Shown: positions 17,535 through 25,987 of the stretch, in pieces
Numbering within the stretch: the first letter of the stretch is position 1
Layout: every line of letters starts with the position of its first letter
Assembly (NCBI GenBank): GCA_038231395.1
Contig: JBBRLL010000020.1
Location: 1 to 64,000 of the forward strand
Length of the DNA stretch: 64,000 bases
Source: Stagnihabitans sp038231395
Lineage (GTDB): Bacteria; Pseudomonadota; Alphaproteobacteria; Rhodobacterales; Rhodobacteraceae
Direction: 5' to 3'
Position numbers and translations under genes: made by a program
The notes under the pieces: model-generated
The model's database searches: none
What the model saw: only the letters and a program-made list of their open reading frames with translations
What the model was told of the DNA's origin: nothing

Positions 17535-17861
17535 ATGGGCGCTGCAACCGTTGCTGTGACCGATGCCACTTTCGACAAGGAAGTCCGCCAGTCCACCATC
17601 CCGGTGGTTGTGGATTTTTGGGCGGAGTGGTGCGGCCCCTGCCGTCAGATTGGCCCGGCTCTGGAAGAGCTGGCTGCCGAATTTGGCGGAAAGATCAAGA
17701 TCGTGAAGATCAACGTAGACGAAAACCCCGATAGCCCTGCGGCTTTGGGGGTGCGCGGCATCCCGTCGCTGTTCCTGTTCAAGGACGGTCAGGTTGCCTC
17801 GAACAAGGTTGGCGCTGCCCCCAAAGCAGCTCTGGCCAGCTGGATCACTGCAAACATCTGA
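17535..17861 (+). CDS. trxA: Thioredoxin 1
   Basis: Thioredoxin of 108 residues with the WCGPC active site (Cys33, Cys36) and the cis-Pro region GIPSLFLF. It is a general cytosolic disulfide reductase that receives electrons from thioredoxin reductase. The ATG at 17535 (MGAATVAVTDATF) is chosen because AGGAGA stands 7-12 bases upstream and homologues begin there; an ATG at 17508 is in frame but lacks a site. The gene has its own strong terminator downstream. The addAB-trxA arrangement is common in Rhodobacterales. Confidence 0.97.
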   Translation: MGAATVAVTDATFDKEVRQSTIPVVVDFWAEWCGPCRQIGPALEELAAEFGGKIKIVKINVDENPDSPAALGVRGIPSLFLFKDGQVASNKVGAAPKAALASWITANI

Positions 17862-17892
17862 ACCAATAGACCACACGTAGACATCGGTTCAG

Positions 17893-17920
17893 AGGGGCGC
17901 TTTCGGGTGCCCCTTTTTTT
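17893..17920 (+). terminator. Intrinsic terminator of trxA
   Basis: AGGGGCGC and GTGCCCCT form a stem around TTTCGG, followed by TTTTTTT. It sits 31 bp after the trxA stop codon. This is one of the clearest intrinsic terminators in the window. Confidence 0.85.
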
Positions 17921-17986
17921 CTTGCCGCACCCTCATTTCTTCAGACCAAGGCGCACAATGTCAAAATTTCAACCCCGGTCTTTTCG

Positions 17987-19102
17987 GTGAACCGGTTCGC
18001 CGGGACTGTTTTGCTGATCGCCCTCGTTGCTTGCACGCCACGCGGTCAAATTACGCTGGACCCGACCGCCGCACAGGTTGGTCACATTGAGACGGTCTTT
18101 GTCGGCACCACCCGAAAGCGCGAAGCGGACCTGTCGTTTGGCGGCAACCGGTCTGAAACCGTCCAGTTTGCCCAATTTGACATTTCGATACCGCCAACCC
18201 ACCAGGTCGGGCAGATCGACTGGGCAAAACGCGGCGCGACTGCCACCTCGCAGCGAAATTTCGTGGCGACAAGCGAGGAGGTCTTTTCTAATGACAGCTT
18301 GTTTCGCACCAAGCTGCGGCAACAGATTGCCGCGCAAGGCGGCGATGCGGTCATCTTCGTCCACGGTTACAACACCAACTTTGCTGAAGGCGTCTACCGG
18401 GTCGCACAGTTCGCCTATGATCTGAAGATACCCGGCGCGGTGGTGGAGTATTCATGGCCCTCGGCTGCGCAAGCTTTGGGCTATGCCTACGACCGCGATT
18501 CCGCCCTTTTCGCCCGAGATGGCTTGGAAGCGCTGCTTCAGGAAGTCGCGCATGCCGGCGCTCGTCGAATAACGTTGGTCGGCCATTCGATGGGTTGCGG
18601 CTTGATAATGGAATCGCTGCGCTCTGTCGCGCTGCGCCGTGATCGGCGAACGCTTGGGCTGTTGCACGGCGTCGTGCTGATCTCGCCCGATCTGGACGTT
18701 GACGTGTTCCGCGAAGAGGCTCTGTCGATCGGCACACTGCCGCAACCATTTGTAATCTTCGGATCGGGCCGCGACAAAGCGCTTCGGTTGTCAGCCGCGT
18801 TGAGCGGTAAATCGGCACGCCTTGGATCTTTGACCGATATTTCGCGAGTTTCTGACCTCAAGGTGACATTCCTGAATGTTACCGAGTTTTCAAAGGACAC
18901 AAAGGGTCCGGGTCACTTCCTTGTCGGCGAATCGCCAGCGCTCATCGCGTTGTTAAGCAGCATCCGGGACGTTCAGGGCGCGTTTGAGGCTGACAGCCGT
19001 TCGCGGGTCGGGCTGGTGTCCGGCCTTGTGATGACGGTGCAGAACGCGACAGAGATTGTCCTCAGCCCGTTGGCCGCGATTGCGAACAGCACAAGCCGCT
19101 AG
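17987..19102 (+). CDS. Putative lipoprotein alpha/beta hydrolase (DUF900)
   Basis: Protein of 371 residues. The N-terminus has a lipoprotein signal with lipobox LVAC (Cys16), so it should be lipid-anchored outside the cytoplasm. The DUF900 alpha/beta-hydrolase domain follows, with VFVHGYNTNF at about 124-132 (oxyanion region) and the nucleophile Ser201 in LVGHSMGCG. The substrate is unknown; the family includes putative esterases. The start is GTG at 17987; an ATG slightly upstream is out of frame. The gene lies just after the trxA terminator, so it has its own promoter, and it converges with the Smr gene. Confidence 0.85.
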   Translation: MNRFAGTVLLIALVACTPRGQITLDPTAAQVGHIETVFVGTTRKREADLSFGGNRSETVQFAQFDISIPPTHQVGQIDWAKRGATATSQRNFVATSEEVFSNDSLFRTKLRQQIAAQGGDAVIFVHGYNTNFAEGVYRVAQFAYDLKIPGAVVEYSWPSAAQALGYAYDRDSALFARDGLEALLQEVAHAGARRITLVGHSMGCGLIMESLRSVALRRDRRTLGLLHGVVLISPDLDVDVFREEALSIGTLPQPFVIFGSGRDKALRLSAALSGKSARLGSLTDISRVSDLKVTFLNVTEFSKDTKGPGHFLVGESPALIALLSSIRDVQGAFEADSRSRVGLVSGLVMTVQNATEIVLSPLAAIANSTSR

Positions 19103-19111
19103 CAGCCCCGA

Positions 19112-19708
19112 CTATCGGCCGCGACGCAGGTAGACGTAGTACGCGCCACCGCCGCCGTGCTTCAAATGGGCCTCGGTGACCTGCAATATCGCCGGGCCAA
19201 GCGGCGGCACGTGCAGCCACTGCGGGACCTGATGGCGCAGAACGCCCATGCGTTGCGGGATAGGTCCGTGATCCGCCCCTTGTTTGCCCTTGCCGGTGAT
19301 AACCAGAACAAGCCGCAACCCGGCGGTTTGGGCGTTGAGGATAAACCGGATCAACTCTGGATGCGCTTCGGCGAGGGTCATGCCGTGCAGGTCGATCCGT
19401 GCTTCCGGGTCCAGCTTGCCGCGCGTCATCTTGGCGTGTTTGCGGGCGTCCATCTTCAACGGGGCCTGCGCCAAAGCCTCTGCCGGACTTGGCGCAATAT
19501 GAGCGGCGGACCGCAAGGGGCGGACCTTTTCGCCAAGCCGAAAGGCGGCGAACTGCGGCTTTGGGTCAGGCAGCGGCGCGACCAACGGTTCTGCCATCGG
19601 GGCCGGCTTGCGCAACCGTGCCAAGGCCGTTTCCGACGTGGGGCGAATGGTGCGGGCAACCTCATGCCAAAGCTGTTCTTCCTCCGGCTTTAAGGTGCGA
19701 CGGCGCAT
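19112..19708 (-). CDS. Smr-domain protein
   Basis: Protein of 198 residues. The N-terminal half is variable and Pro/Ala-rich. The C-terminal Smr (MutS2-related) domain at about 105-198 carries the hallmark LDLHG-type strand as RIDLHGMTLAEA and the TGKGK loop (VLVITGKGKQG), then HGGGGAYYVYLRRGR. Smr domains are nicking or RNA-cleaving nucleases; the exact role of the stand-alone proteins is not settled. It begins 3 bp after the mltA stop on the same strand and is probably co-transcribed with mltA and the TimA-like gene. Confidence 0.9.
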   Translation of the reverse strand: MRRRTLKPEEEQLWHEVARTIRPTSETALARLRKPAPMAEPLVAPLPDPKPQFAAFRLGEKVRPLRSAAHIAPSPAEALAQAPLKMDARKHAKMTRGKLDPEARIDLHGMTLAEAHPELIRFILNAQTAGLRLVLVITGKGKQGADHGPIPQRMGVLRHQVPQWLHVPPLGPAILQVTEAHLKHGGGGAYYVYLRRGR

Positions 19709-19711
19709 GTC

Positions 19712-20728
19712 TTAACCGTTCGGCAGCATGGCAAAGGCGCGGTCGATCGGCAGCAGCATGATCAGCCGGCCAGCGTCCTTGATCACGCCCGCAGCCAATC
19801 CAGCCGCCTGACCCGTGCCGTAAAATATGTCGGCCCGTTGCGCGCCCTTGATCGCCCCGCCGGTATCTTGGGCAACCATCAGCCGGTGCATCGGATCACT
19901 GCCCTCTTTTTCGATCCAGACCGGGGTGCCCAACGGAACATGCGCCGGATCCACGGCAACCGACCGCAAAGGGGTGATAGAGCGGCCCATGGCACCGATT
20001 GGCCCTTGATCTTCGGCCAGATTTGGTAATTTGCGGAAGAACACGTAAGACGGGTTCTGGTTCAACAAATTCGCCCCGGCTGTCGGGTTCGACCGGACCC
20101 AAGCCCGGATCGACTGCGCTGAAAGTTGGTCTTGCGTCAGGTAGCCTTGCTGCACCAATGCCGAGCCGATCGACCGGTAGGCATAGCCGTTGCTGCCGGC
20201 GTAACCGACGCGAAGCACCCTGCCATCGGTCATCCTGATACGGCCAGAGCCTTGGATATGCAGAAAAAAAACTTCAACCGGGTCGTCAAGCCAGGCGATC
20301 TCTAACCCGCGTCCGTTCAGGATGCCGCGCTCAATCGTGGCCCGGTCGTACCACTCTGTCCCATCGTGCAATTCGGGCGGACGGCGATAGATCGGCCAGG
20401 CAAAGTGAGAGGTGCGCACCGCAGAGCCATTCAGAACCGGCTCGTAATACCCGGTGAAAAGGGCCGGGGGCGAACCCACCAGAACCGGCCGGAACAGCAC
20501 TTCAAAAAAGGCGCGCGCGGCGGCTTCGTTGGCGTCAATGGTCGCGGCCACTTTGCAAATCGGTTGCCAGTCCGGTTCATCCAGCAGATCGCAGGTCCGT
20601 TGGAAACTTTGCAACGCCGCCAGATGGTCGTCACTGGCCCAATCCGGCAGCGCCTCAAAATCCAGCACCTGAGCCTTGGCGGGCATCAGCGCAAGGCCGA
20701 AAAACAGGACAAGCAGAAGCGCACGCAT
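19712..20728 (-). CDS. mltA: Membrane-bound lytic murein transglycosylase A
   Basis: Protein of 338 residues with a cleavable signal peptide (about 1-19, ending AKA). The MltA barrel is recognised by TGYYEPVLNG, EVFFLHIQGSGRI, VGYAGSNGYAYRSIG, and the C-terminal 3D domain with VAQDTGGAIKG, whose Asp is catalytic. It cleaves the MurNAc-GlcNAc bond in peptidoglycan, releasing anhydro-muropeptides. No lipobox is evident, so it may be periplasmic rather than outer-membrane anchored. Its products could feed the recycling enzymes encoded at 9.2-11.3 kb. It lies 10 bp after the TimA-like gene. Confidence 0.95.
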   Translation of the reverse strand: MRALLLVLFFGLALMPAKAQVLDFEALPDWASDDHLAALQSFQRTCDLLDEPDWQPICKVAATIDANEAAARAFFEVLFRPVLVGSPPALFTGYYEPVLNGSAVRTSHFAWPIYRRPPELHDGTEWYDRATIERGILNGRGLEIAWLDDPVEVFFLHIQGSGRIRMTDGRVLRVGYAGSNGYAYRSIGSALVQQGYLTQDQLSAQSIRAWVRSNPTAGANLLNQNPSYVFFRKLPNLAEDQGPIGAMGRSITPLRSVAVDPAHVPLGTPVWIEKEGSDPMHRLMVAQDTGGAIKGAQRADIFYGTGQAAGLAAGVIKDAGRLIMLLPIDRAFAMLPNG

Positions 20729-20738
20729 CCCCCCGAGC

Positions 20739-21386
20739 CTAGTCGCTGGTCGCGGTCAACTGCCAGTTCGGATCGCCCGCCCCCATCAACCGGGAAAAGG
20801 TCCACGTCTCGCGCTGGCGCTGGATCGCAGTGGCATTGCCTTCGACGACGGTGCCGGACGCGTCACGCACAGCGCGGATCACCTCACCCACCAAACGCAC
20901 CGAAATTTCGGCGCGCTTCGTGGCCGGGTTGAACTCTGCCGAAGCCAAGGTCAGTTCGCGCACGCCACTGAAGGTCGACGTAACCGTCAGACCGCGCTTG
21001 GCACGGTCAGCCACTGCGGCATCAAAGCTGTGTTCAACCTCGTCCCCAACAAAGGGGCGGATGCGGTCAATTTCGCCCTTGTCGAAGGCCATCAGGATCA
21101 TCTCGTAAGCGCCCCGCGCGCCTTTCAGGAACTCTCCGACCGAAAAGCCGGGCTCAGCCCCCTTCATCGCGGCCAAAGCCGAACGAGAGGCGTCGTCTGT
21201 GGCATTGTCGATGATGTCGTGGTCCAGCGAGCCGTCAATTACGGCGCCCACCACAACGGGTTTCGACCCCGGCGCAGGCGTGGACTGTTCAAACCCGTCG
21301 CGGCTGCCCAAAACCGAGCGCAGCTTCAGGATCAGGAAAATCGCAATTCCGGCGAGGACAATTAGCTGGATCGGTGCGGAACTCAT
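20739..21386 (-). CDS. TimA / Tim44-domain protein
   Basis: Protein of 215 residues with an N-terminal membrane anchor (about 6-20), a short disordered linker, and a Tim44-like domain at about 75-212 (FLKGARGAYEMILMAFDKGE, ETWTFSR). Bacterial Tim44-like proteins (TimA) are anchored in the inner membrane and are thought to be related to the mitochondrial import motor subunit; their function in bacteria is unclear. It is divergent from fxsA across 115 bp and leads the run of three leftward genes with mltA and the Smr gene. The neighbouring fxsA and secB genes are the usual alphaproteobacterial context. Confidence 0.9.
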   Translation of the reverse strand: MSSAPIQLIVLAGIAIFLILKLRSVLGSRDGFEQSTPAPGSKPVVVGAVIDGSLDHDIIDNATDDASRSALAAMKGAEPGFSVGEFLKGARGAYEMILMAFDKGEIDRIRPFVGDEVEHSFDAAVADRAKRGLTVTSTFSGVRELTLASAEFNPATKRAEISVRLVGEVIRAVRDASGTVVEGNATAIQRQRETWTFSRLMGAGDPNWQLTATSD

Positions 21387-21501
21387 GCGAAACCTATGGG
21401 CTACCTTGGGACTGGTCGGAAAGGACGGTGCAGCTTATGTAAGGGCTGGGGCGGGCCAAGTCCACCTGCCGAGGCGGCAAGTTTGCGTGGAAGGGTCCAG
21501 A

Positions 21502-21969
21502 ATGCGCTTTGCATGGCTATTTTTGGCTTGGGTGATGATTGAAATCGGACTTTTCGTCACTTTGGGCGGCTGGATTGGCTTACTTTGGACCTGGGCTGAG
21601 GTTTTGGGCAGCGGCGTTGGCGGCATTTTGCTGATCCGCCAGCAAAAGCGGACCGTGCTGGGCCAAGTGTTCCGCGATCTGCAAACTTTGCGGGACCCGC
21701 TGACCCCGGCCGCCCATTCGGCCCTGTGTGTGCTGGCCGGAGTTTTGTTGATCTTGCCGGGGTTTTTGACTGACTTTGCCGGGCTTATGTTGCTGATCCC
21801 CTGGGTCCGAAATCAGTTGATCGAGCATTTGCGGGCCAAGGCGCGGATGGCCGCGATAGACCTTTCGGTGGCTGCCATGCTGCGACCGCGGCGCGCCGAT
21901 GCGGTGGATGGTAACGTTGAGGAAGACCGGCCCGAGACGCCGCAGCCTTCGGGATGGACCAAGCCTTAG
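21502..21969 (+). CDS. fxsA: FxsA family membrane protein
   Basis: Membrane protein of 155 residues with at least three hydrophobic helices (about 1-25, 30-45 and 72-105), ending in a polar tail. The FxsA family is named for an E. coli inner-membrane protein linked to phage exclusion; its function is unknown. MRFAWLFLAWVMIEIGLF and ILPGFLTDFAGLMLLIPWVR are typical. The open frame starts earlier, but the ATG at 21502 fits the family start. secB follows after 43 bp, probably in one transcript. Confidence 0.9.
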   Translation: MRFAWLFLAWVMIEIGLFVTLGGWIGLLWTWAEVLGSGVGGILLIRQQKRTVLGQVFRDLQTLRDPLTPAAHSALCVLAGVLLILPGFLTDFAGLMLLIPWVRNQLIEHLRAKARMAAIDLSVAAMLRPRRADAVDGNVEEDRPETPQPSGWTKP

Positions 21970-22012
21970 CCGCCTGCTAGGAACGCGGTGACATACGGCG
22001 GAGGTGATTGTC

Positions 22013-22510
22013 ATGGCCGAAGAAAATGAAAATGGCGCAGACGCGCCGCAAGTTAAGATGCAGGTACTGGCGCAGTTTATCCGCGACCTGTCGTTTGAAA
22101 ATCTTGTGGCGCAAAAGGGTCTGAGCGGGACCGAAATGCAGCCCGAGATTGAGGTGGGCGTCAACCTTGATGCCCGTCAGCGTCCGCAGCCGAACACCTA
22201 CGACGTTATAGCCAAGTTCAAGGTGTCGTCGATCAACAAGGCGACCGGCGATAAGCTGTTCCTGCTGGAGCTGGATTATGGTGGGGTGTTTCAGGTCGAA
22301 GGTGTACCGGGTGAGCAACTGCACCCGTTCCTGCTGATTGAATGCCCGCGCCTGCTGTTTCCGTTCATCCGCCGTATCATATCTGATGTCACCCATGACG
22401 GTGGCTTCCCGCCGCTGAACATCGACAATGTCGATTTCCTGATGCTGTACCGGCAGGAAATGGCGCGTCGGGCGCAGCTGGCAGCCGCGACGCCGGCGGC
22501 TTCCGCTTAA
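22013..22510 (+). CDS. secB: Protein-export chaperone SecB
   Basis: Protein of 165 residues, the tetrameric cytosolic chaperone that holds secretory precursors unfolded and delivers them to SecA. The conserved core QFIRDLSFENL near the N-terminus and HPFLLIECPRLLFPFIRRII followed by DVTHDGGFPPL are visible. GGAGGTG lies 6-12 bases before the ATG at 22013, which decides the start over an in-frame ATG 9 bases upstream. Its stop codon overlaps that of the convergent dnaQ, so no terminator separates them. Confidence 0.96.
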   Translation: MAEENENGADAPQVKMQVLAQFIRDLSFENLVAQKGLSGTEMQPEIEVGVNLDARQRPQPNTYDVIAKFKVSSINKATGDKLFLLELDYGGVFQVEGVPGEQLHPFLLIECPRLLFPFIRRIISDVTHDGGFPPLNIDNVDFLMLYRQEMARRAQLAAATPAASA

Positions 22511-23226
22511 GTTCGTTTCAGCCAGACTGCCGCTTCGCCCATCAAACCCACAAAGGTTTGGTGGGCGTTTGCTTCTTCGTCAGTAAGCCGCGACGCCAAA
22601 GGCACAGGGCGAGGCCGCGCACGTCCGGCCTGCGTGTCGCGCTGTTTGGCAGCATTCTGCGCCGCTGCCGTGGCCAGCACAAAATCTGGCTGCCTGCCGC
22701 CGATCAGTTCCAGATAGACCTCTGCCAGCAGTTCCGAATCAAGCAGCGCGCCATGCTTTTCGCGGCTGGAATTGTCGACACCAAACCTGCGGCACAAAGC
22801 GTCCAGCGACGCAGGTGAGCCGGGGAATTTCTTGCGGGCCAAGGCAACGGTGTCCAAAGACTGGCTCATCGGCAAACCGGGATGGCCGAGAGTTTGCAGT
22901 TCGGCATTCAGGAATTTCATGTCGAAAGCGGCATTGTGGATGACGAGGACGGAGTCGCCGATGAACTCGATGAACTCACGCGCAATGGCCTTGAAGACCG
23001 GCTTGTCGCGCAGGAAGTCATCGCCCAGACCGTGCACCTCAAACGCCTCTTTTGGCATCATTCGCTGCGGGTTGATATATTGATGATAGGTGCGGCCCGT
23101 AGGCATGTGGTTCAAAAGCTCCAGCGCGCCAATTTCAACGATGCGGTGGCCCTCAGAGGGTTCGAATCCAGTGGTTTCGGTATCCAACACAATTTCGCGA
23201 TGACCACTTTGGGTGTATTCCGCCAT
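22507..23226 (-). CDS. dnaQ: DNA polymerase III subunit epsilon (3'-5' exonuclease)
   Basis: Proofreading exonuclease of 239 residues with all DEDDh motifs: Exo I VLDTETTG (Asp, Glu), Exo II HNAAFDMKFL (Asp), and Exo III REKHGALLDSELLA (His, Asp). The C-terminal tail from about 185 is the part that binds the polymerase alpha subunit. It removes misincorporated nucleotides as part of the polymerase III core. The start at 23226 (MAEYTQSGHREIVLDTETTG) is chosen for family length. It is the last gene of the leftward group maf-aroE-coaE-DUF1003-dnaQ. Confidence 0.95.
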   Translation of the reverse strand: MAEYTQSGHREIVLDTETTGFEPSEGHRIVEIGALELLNHMPTGRTYHQYINPQRMMPKEAFEVHGLGDDFLRDKPVFKAIAREFIEFIGDSVLVIHNAAFDMKFLNAELQTLGHPGLPMSQSLDTVALARKKFPGSPASLDALCRRFGVDNSSREKHGALLDSELLAEVYLELIGGRQPDFVLATAAAQNAAKQRDTQAGRARPRPVPLASRLTDEEANAHQTFVGLMGEAAVWLKRT

Positions 23227-23227
23227 A

Positions 23228-23947
23228 TCAGTGACCCTCACTATTGCTTTCTTCCAAAAGGTCGATCTGGATTTGCTGCAACTCCACCAGTTTTTGCCAC
23301 TGCTGCGCAAGCTGGTGGTCGATCTTTTCGTGCAACTGGCGAATCTCCAGTTCGGCTTTCAGATTGACCTGATAGTCATTCTCGCCCCGGATGCGGTCTT
23401 TGGTTTCCTGCCGACGCTGGCTCATCATGATGATCGGCGCTTGCAAGGCTGCGATGCAAGACAGCACAAGGTTCAGCAGGATGAAAGGATAGGGGTCGAA
23501 GGGCTGATGCAACAGGCCAATGGCGTTGATGGTGATCCACGTCATCAGGATGGCGACGAACAGGATGATGAAGGTCCAGCTGCCGCCAAATACGGCTACG
23601 CCATCAGCCATCTTCTCGCCAAAAGTCACCTTATCGGACATCTGGCCTTCGACGTGACGCGAAACGAATTGCCCGGTGTCAAAACTGTCAAGCACCTCAC
23701 GGTCAAGCGCGCTCAGTTCGCCGCCCTCTTCCGCCAACAGGTTTTCAACGTAGAGGCGGCGGAATTTACCAATGTCATCGTGGCAGATCAGCTTGGTTTC
23801 GTCCCATCCGGGTTTGTCCTTGGCGATCATGGCTGAAACGCCCGGACGGACGGCGCTGAACGGTATCAACTGCGCATGGGGAAGCTCTTTGCCACAGACA
23901 TGGCAGACCGCCTGTGTGCGGCGTGGAGCAGATTTCGGTGCTGTCAT
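23228..23947 (-). CDS. DUF1003 membrane protein
   Basis: Protein of 239 residues. The N-terminal part has a CHVCGKELP zinc-ribbon-like motif plus an isolated Cys-His (LICHDD). Two membrane helices follow at about 120-145 and 155-180 (SWTFIILFVAILMTWITINA; PFILLNLVLSCIAALQAPII). A coiled-coil tail follows (NLKAELEIRQLHEKIDHQLA). This matches DUF1003, a family of unknown function. Its ATG overlaps the coaE stop in an ATGA, and dnaQ begins 1 bp downstream, so the three are translationally coupled. Confidence 0.88.
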   Translation of the reverse strand: MTAPKSAPRRTQAVCHVCGKELPHAQLIPFSAVRPGVSAMIAKDKPGWDETKLICHDDIGKFRRLYVENLLAEEGGELSALDREVLDSFDTGQFVSRHVEGQMSDKVTFGEKMADGVAVFGGSWTFIILFVAILMTWITINAIGLLHQPFDPYPFILLNLVLSCIAALQAPIIMMSQRRQETKDRIRGENDYQVNLKAELEIRQLHEKIDHQLAQQWQKLVELQQIQIDLLEESNSEGH

Positions 23948-24558
23948 TTGCCGGTTCCGATGCTTTGAAGGAAGTCGATCAGCGCTCTCACATAGGCACG
24001 TGTCGCGGCAAGGTCGAGGGTTTCCACGATATGGGTGGCCAATGCGCGCTTCTGAGCATCCGGCATCTGGCGTTGCAGGATCAGATCGAACTGCATCGGG
24101 GTCATTCCCGGGCGCGCCAGAACGCGCTGACGTTGCAGATGCGGTGGGGCGGTGACGAGCAGCGTCGCGTCAAGTTCAGCCTGTGCACCCTTCTCAAACA
24201 GCAAAGGAATATCAAAAAGCGCGATGTCAGAGACTGTTCGGGCAGCAAAATCAGCACGGTCGGCGGCAACCAGCGGATGAACGATGGCTTCCAGGTGCGC
24301 CAAAGCCATGGGGTCAGCGGCGATCCAATCCTTCAAGGCGACCCGGTCAATCGCATCGTTTTGCAGGGCCTGCGGGCAAAGGCCGGCCACAGGGGCAACA
24401 GCGGCCCCGCCGATGGAATACAGGCGATGGACCGCGGCATCAGCATCCCAGACCGGCACACCCTCTGCCGCGAACATGGCAGCGGTGGTGGATTTGCCCA
24501 TGCCAATCGAGCCGGTAAGTCCCAATTTGAACAGACCGTTTTTGAACGGCGTATTCAT
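23944..24558 (-). CDS. coaE: Dephospho-CoA kinase
   Basis: Enzyme of 204 residues that phosphorylates dephospho-CoA, the last step of coenzyme A synthesis. The P-loop is GLTGSIGMGKSTTA at about 13-26, followed by PVWDADAAVHRLY, AHLEAIVHPLV and DIPLLFE, all typical of CoaE. Its start overlaps the aroE stop and its stop overlaps the DUF1003 start, both by four bases. Confidence 0.96.
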   Translation of the reverse strand: MNTPFKNGLFKLGLTGSIGMGKSTTAAMFAAEGVPVWDADAAVHRLYSIGGAAVAPVAGLCPQALQNDAIDRVALKDWIAADPMALAHLEAIVHPLVAADRADFAARTVSDIALFDIPLLFEKGAQAELDATLLVTAPPHLQRQRVLARPGMTPMQFDLILQRQMPDAQKRALATHIVETLDLAATRAYVRALIDFLQSIGTGK

Positions 24559-25394
24559 GCTGACAGGACTGCGGCACGAGTTGCGTCATCCACCTCTGGC
24601 CGGTGGTTGAACCAACGCTCAAAGCCCGGAGCGGCCTGATGAAGCAACATCCCGAGTCCGTCGACAATATGGGCGCCGCGCTCCTGTGCCTCGATCAAGA
24701 ACGGGGTCATCAGCGGGGTGTAGACGAGGTCGGTGGCCACGCAGCCCAGCTCCAACCCCGCCAAAGGCAAGCGAAGATCTGGTTTGCCGGTCATTCCAAG
24801 CGAGGTGGAGTTGATGACCAAAGCCGCCCCCGCCAACATTTCGCCCGCGTGCACCCAATCATAGACAACAAGTTTGGCGCCGAGGTCAGAACGCAGGGTT
24901 TCGGCGCGCAGGCGCGTGCGGTTGGCGATGCGGATTTCGTGCACGCCAACTTCAATCAGCGCGGCAATCACGGCACGGGCGGCACCACCTGCCCCAAAAA
25001 CCGCCACCGGGCCGTTGTTCGGATGCCACATCGGGGCGTGTTGGCGCAAGTTGGCCATGAAGCCCGCGCCATCGGTGTTGTCGGCGTGGATTTTACCATC
25101 CTTGCGAAAAATCAGGGTGTTGGCCGCGCCGATCACGGCGGCCCGATCCGTCACCACGTCCGCCAGTTTCAGGATGGTTTCCTTGTGCGGGATCGTCACG
25201 TTGACACCAACAAAACCCAGTTTCGGCAGCAGTATCAACGCCGAAGCCAGGTCAGCGGCGGCAATGTCCATCGGGATATAATGACCTTTGATGCCGTAAC
25301 GCGTCAGCCAGAAGCCATGCAGCGCCGGCGATCTGCTGTGGGCAATCGGGTGGCCGATCACTCCAGCGAGGGGGATGCGGGGCAGTTCGGTCAC
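24555..25394 (-). CDS. aroE: Shikimate dehydrogenase
   Basis: NADPH-dependent enzyme of 279 residues that reduces 3-dehydroshikimate to shikimate in aromatic amino acid synthesis. Visible are the shikimate-binding GHPIAHSRSPALH near the N-terminus, NVTIPHKE with the catalytic Lys, NTDGAGF with the catalytic Asp, and the NADP-binding FGAGGAARAV. Starts and stops overlap maf and coaE by four bases each, giving a tight operon. Confidence 0.96.
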   Translation of the reverse strand: MTELPRIPLAGVIGHPIAHSRSPALHGFWLTRYGIKGHYIPMDIAAADLASALILLPKLGFVGVNVTIPHKETILKLADVVTDRAAVIGAANTLIFRKDGKIHADNTDGAGFMANLRQHAPMWHPNNGPVAVFGAGGAARAVIAALIEVGVHEIRIANRTRLRAETLRSDLGAKLVVYDWVHAGEMLAGAALVINSTSLGMTGKPDLRLPLAGLELGCVATDLVYTPLMTPFLIEAQERGAHIVDGLGMLLHQAAPGFERWFNHRPEVDDATRAAVLSA

Positions 25395-25987
25395 GATGGG
25401 ATGAAACCTCGCAAGGACAGGTAATTGAGAAGGGGCAACAGGGGCAGGCCCAGAATGCTAAAGTAGTCGCCTTCGATGACAGAGAAAAGTCGGATCCCCT
25501 CGGCCTCAAGCTGGTAGCAGCCGACGGAATGAGCAATTTCGGTCCAGGTGCGGTCCAGGTAGGCGTCGAGGTAGTCGTCGGAGTTATCGCGCATCGTGAG
25601 CCGCGCGATGCCGAAGTGACGCCAGATGGGTTCGCCTTTATGGTAAAGGACGAGGGCGGACAGAAGCTGGTGCACTTGTCCATTGAGGTCGGCGAGGTGT
25701 TGGCGTGCCTCGGCCCTGGACTTCGGCTTGGCGAAGATACGCGGACCAAGGGCAAGAATCTGATCGCAGCCGAGGATAAGCGCCTGCGGATGCCGCTGCG
25801 CCAGCTTCAAAGCCTTTGCCTCCGCCAGGGCATCGGCAATGTCGCGCGGCGTAGCACCTTCTGCGGTTAGGGCGGCCCGCAGGGAATCCTCATCTATGCG
25901 TGCGGGGTGCGGCTCGACCGTTACACCCGCGTTGCGCAACAAGGTCAGGCGAATGGCGGATTGCGAGGCAAGCAGAAGCGGCGTCAT
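25391..25987 (-). CDS. maf: Maf-family nucleoside triphosphate pyrophosphatase
   Basis: Protein of 198 residues starting MTPLLLASQSAIRLTLLRNA, the Maf signature (LASxSxxR), with GCDQILAL at about 70 carrying the catalytic acidic residue. Maf proteins hydrolyse non-canonical or modified NTPs to monophosphates and so protect nucleic acids. The ATG at 25987 has AAAGGGAAA upstream. It is the first gene of the leftward operon, and its promoter lies in the 396-bp gap proposed as oriC. Confidence 0.93.
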   Translation of the reverse strand: MTPLLLASQSAIRLTLLRNAGVTVEPHPARIDEDSLRAALTAEGATPRDIADALAEAKALKLAQRHPQALILGCDQILALGPRIFAKPKSRAEARQHLADLNGQVHQLLSALVLYHKGEPIWRHFGIARLTMRDNSDDYLDAYLDRTWTEIAHSVGCYQLEAEGIRLFSVIEGDYFSILGLPLLPLLNYLSLRGFIPS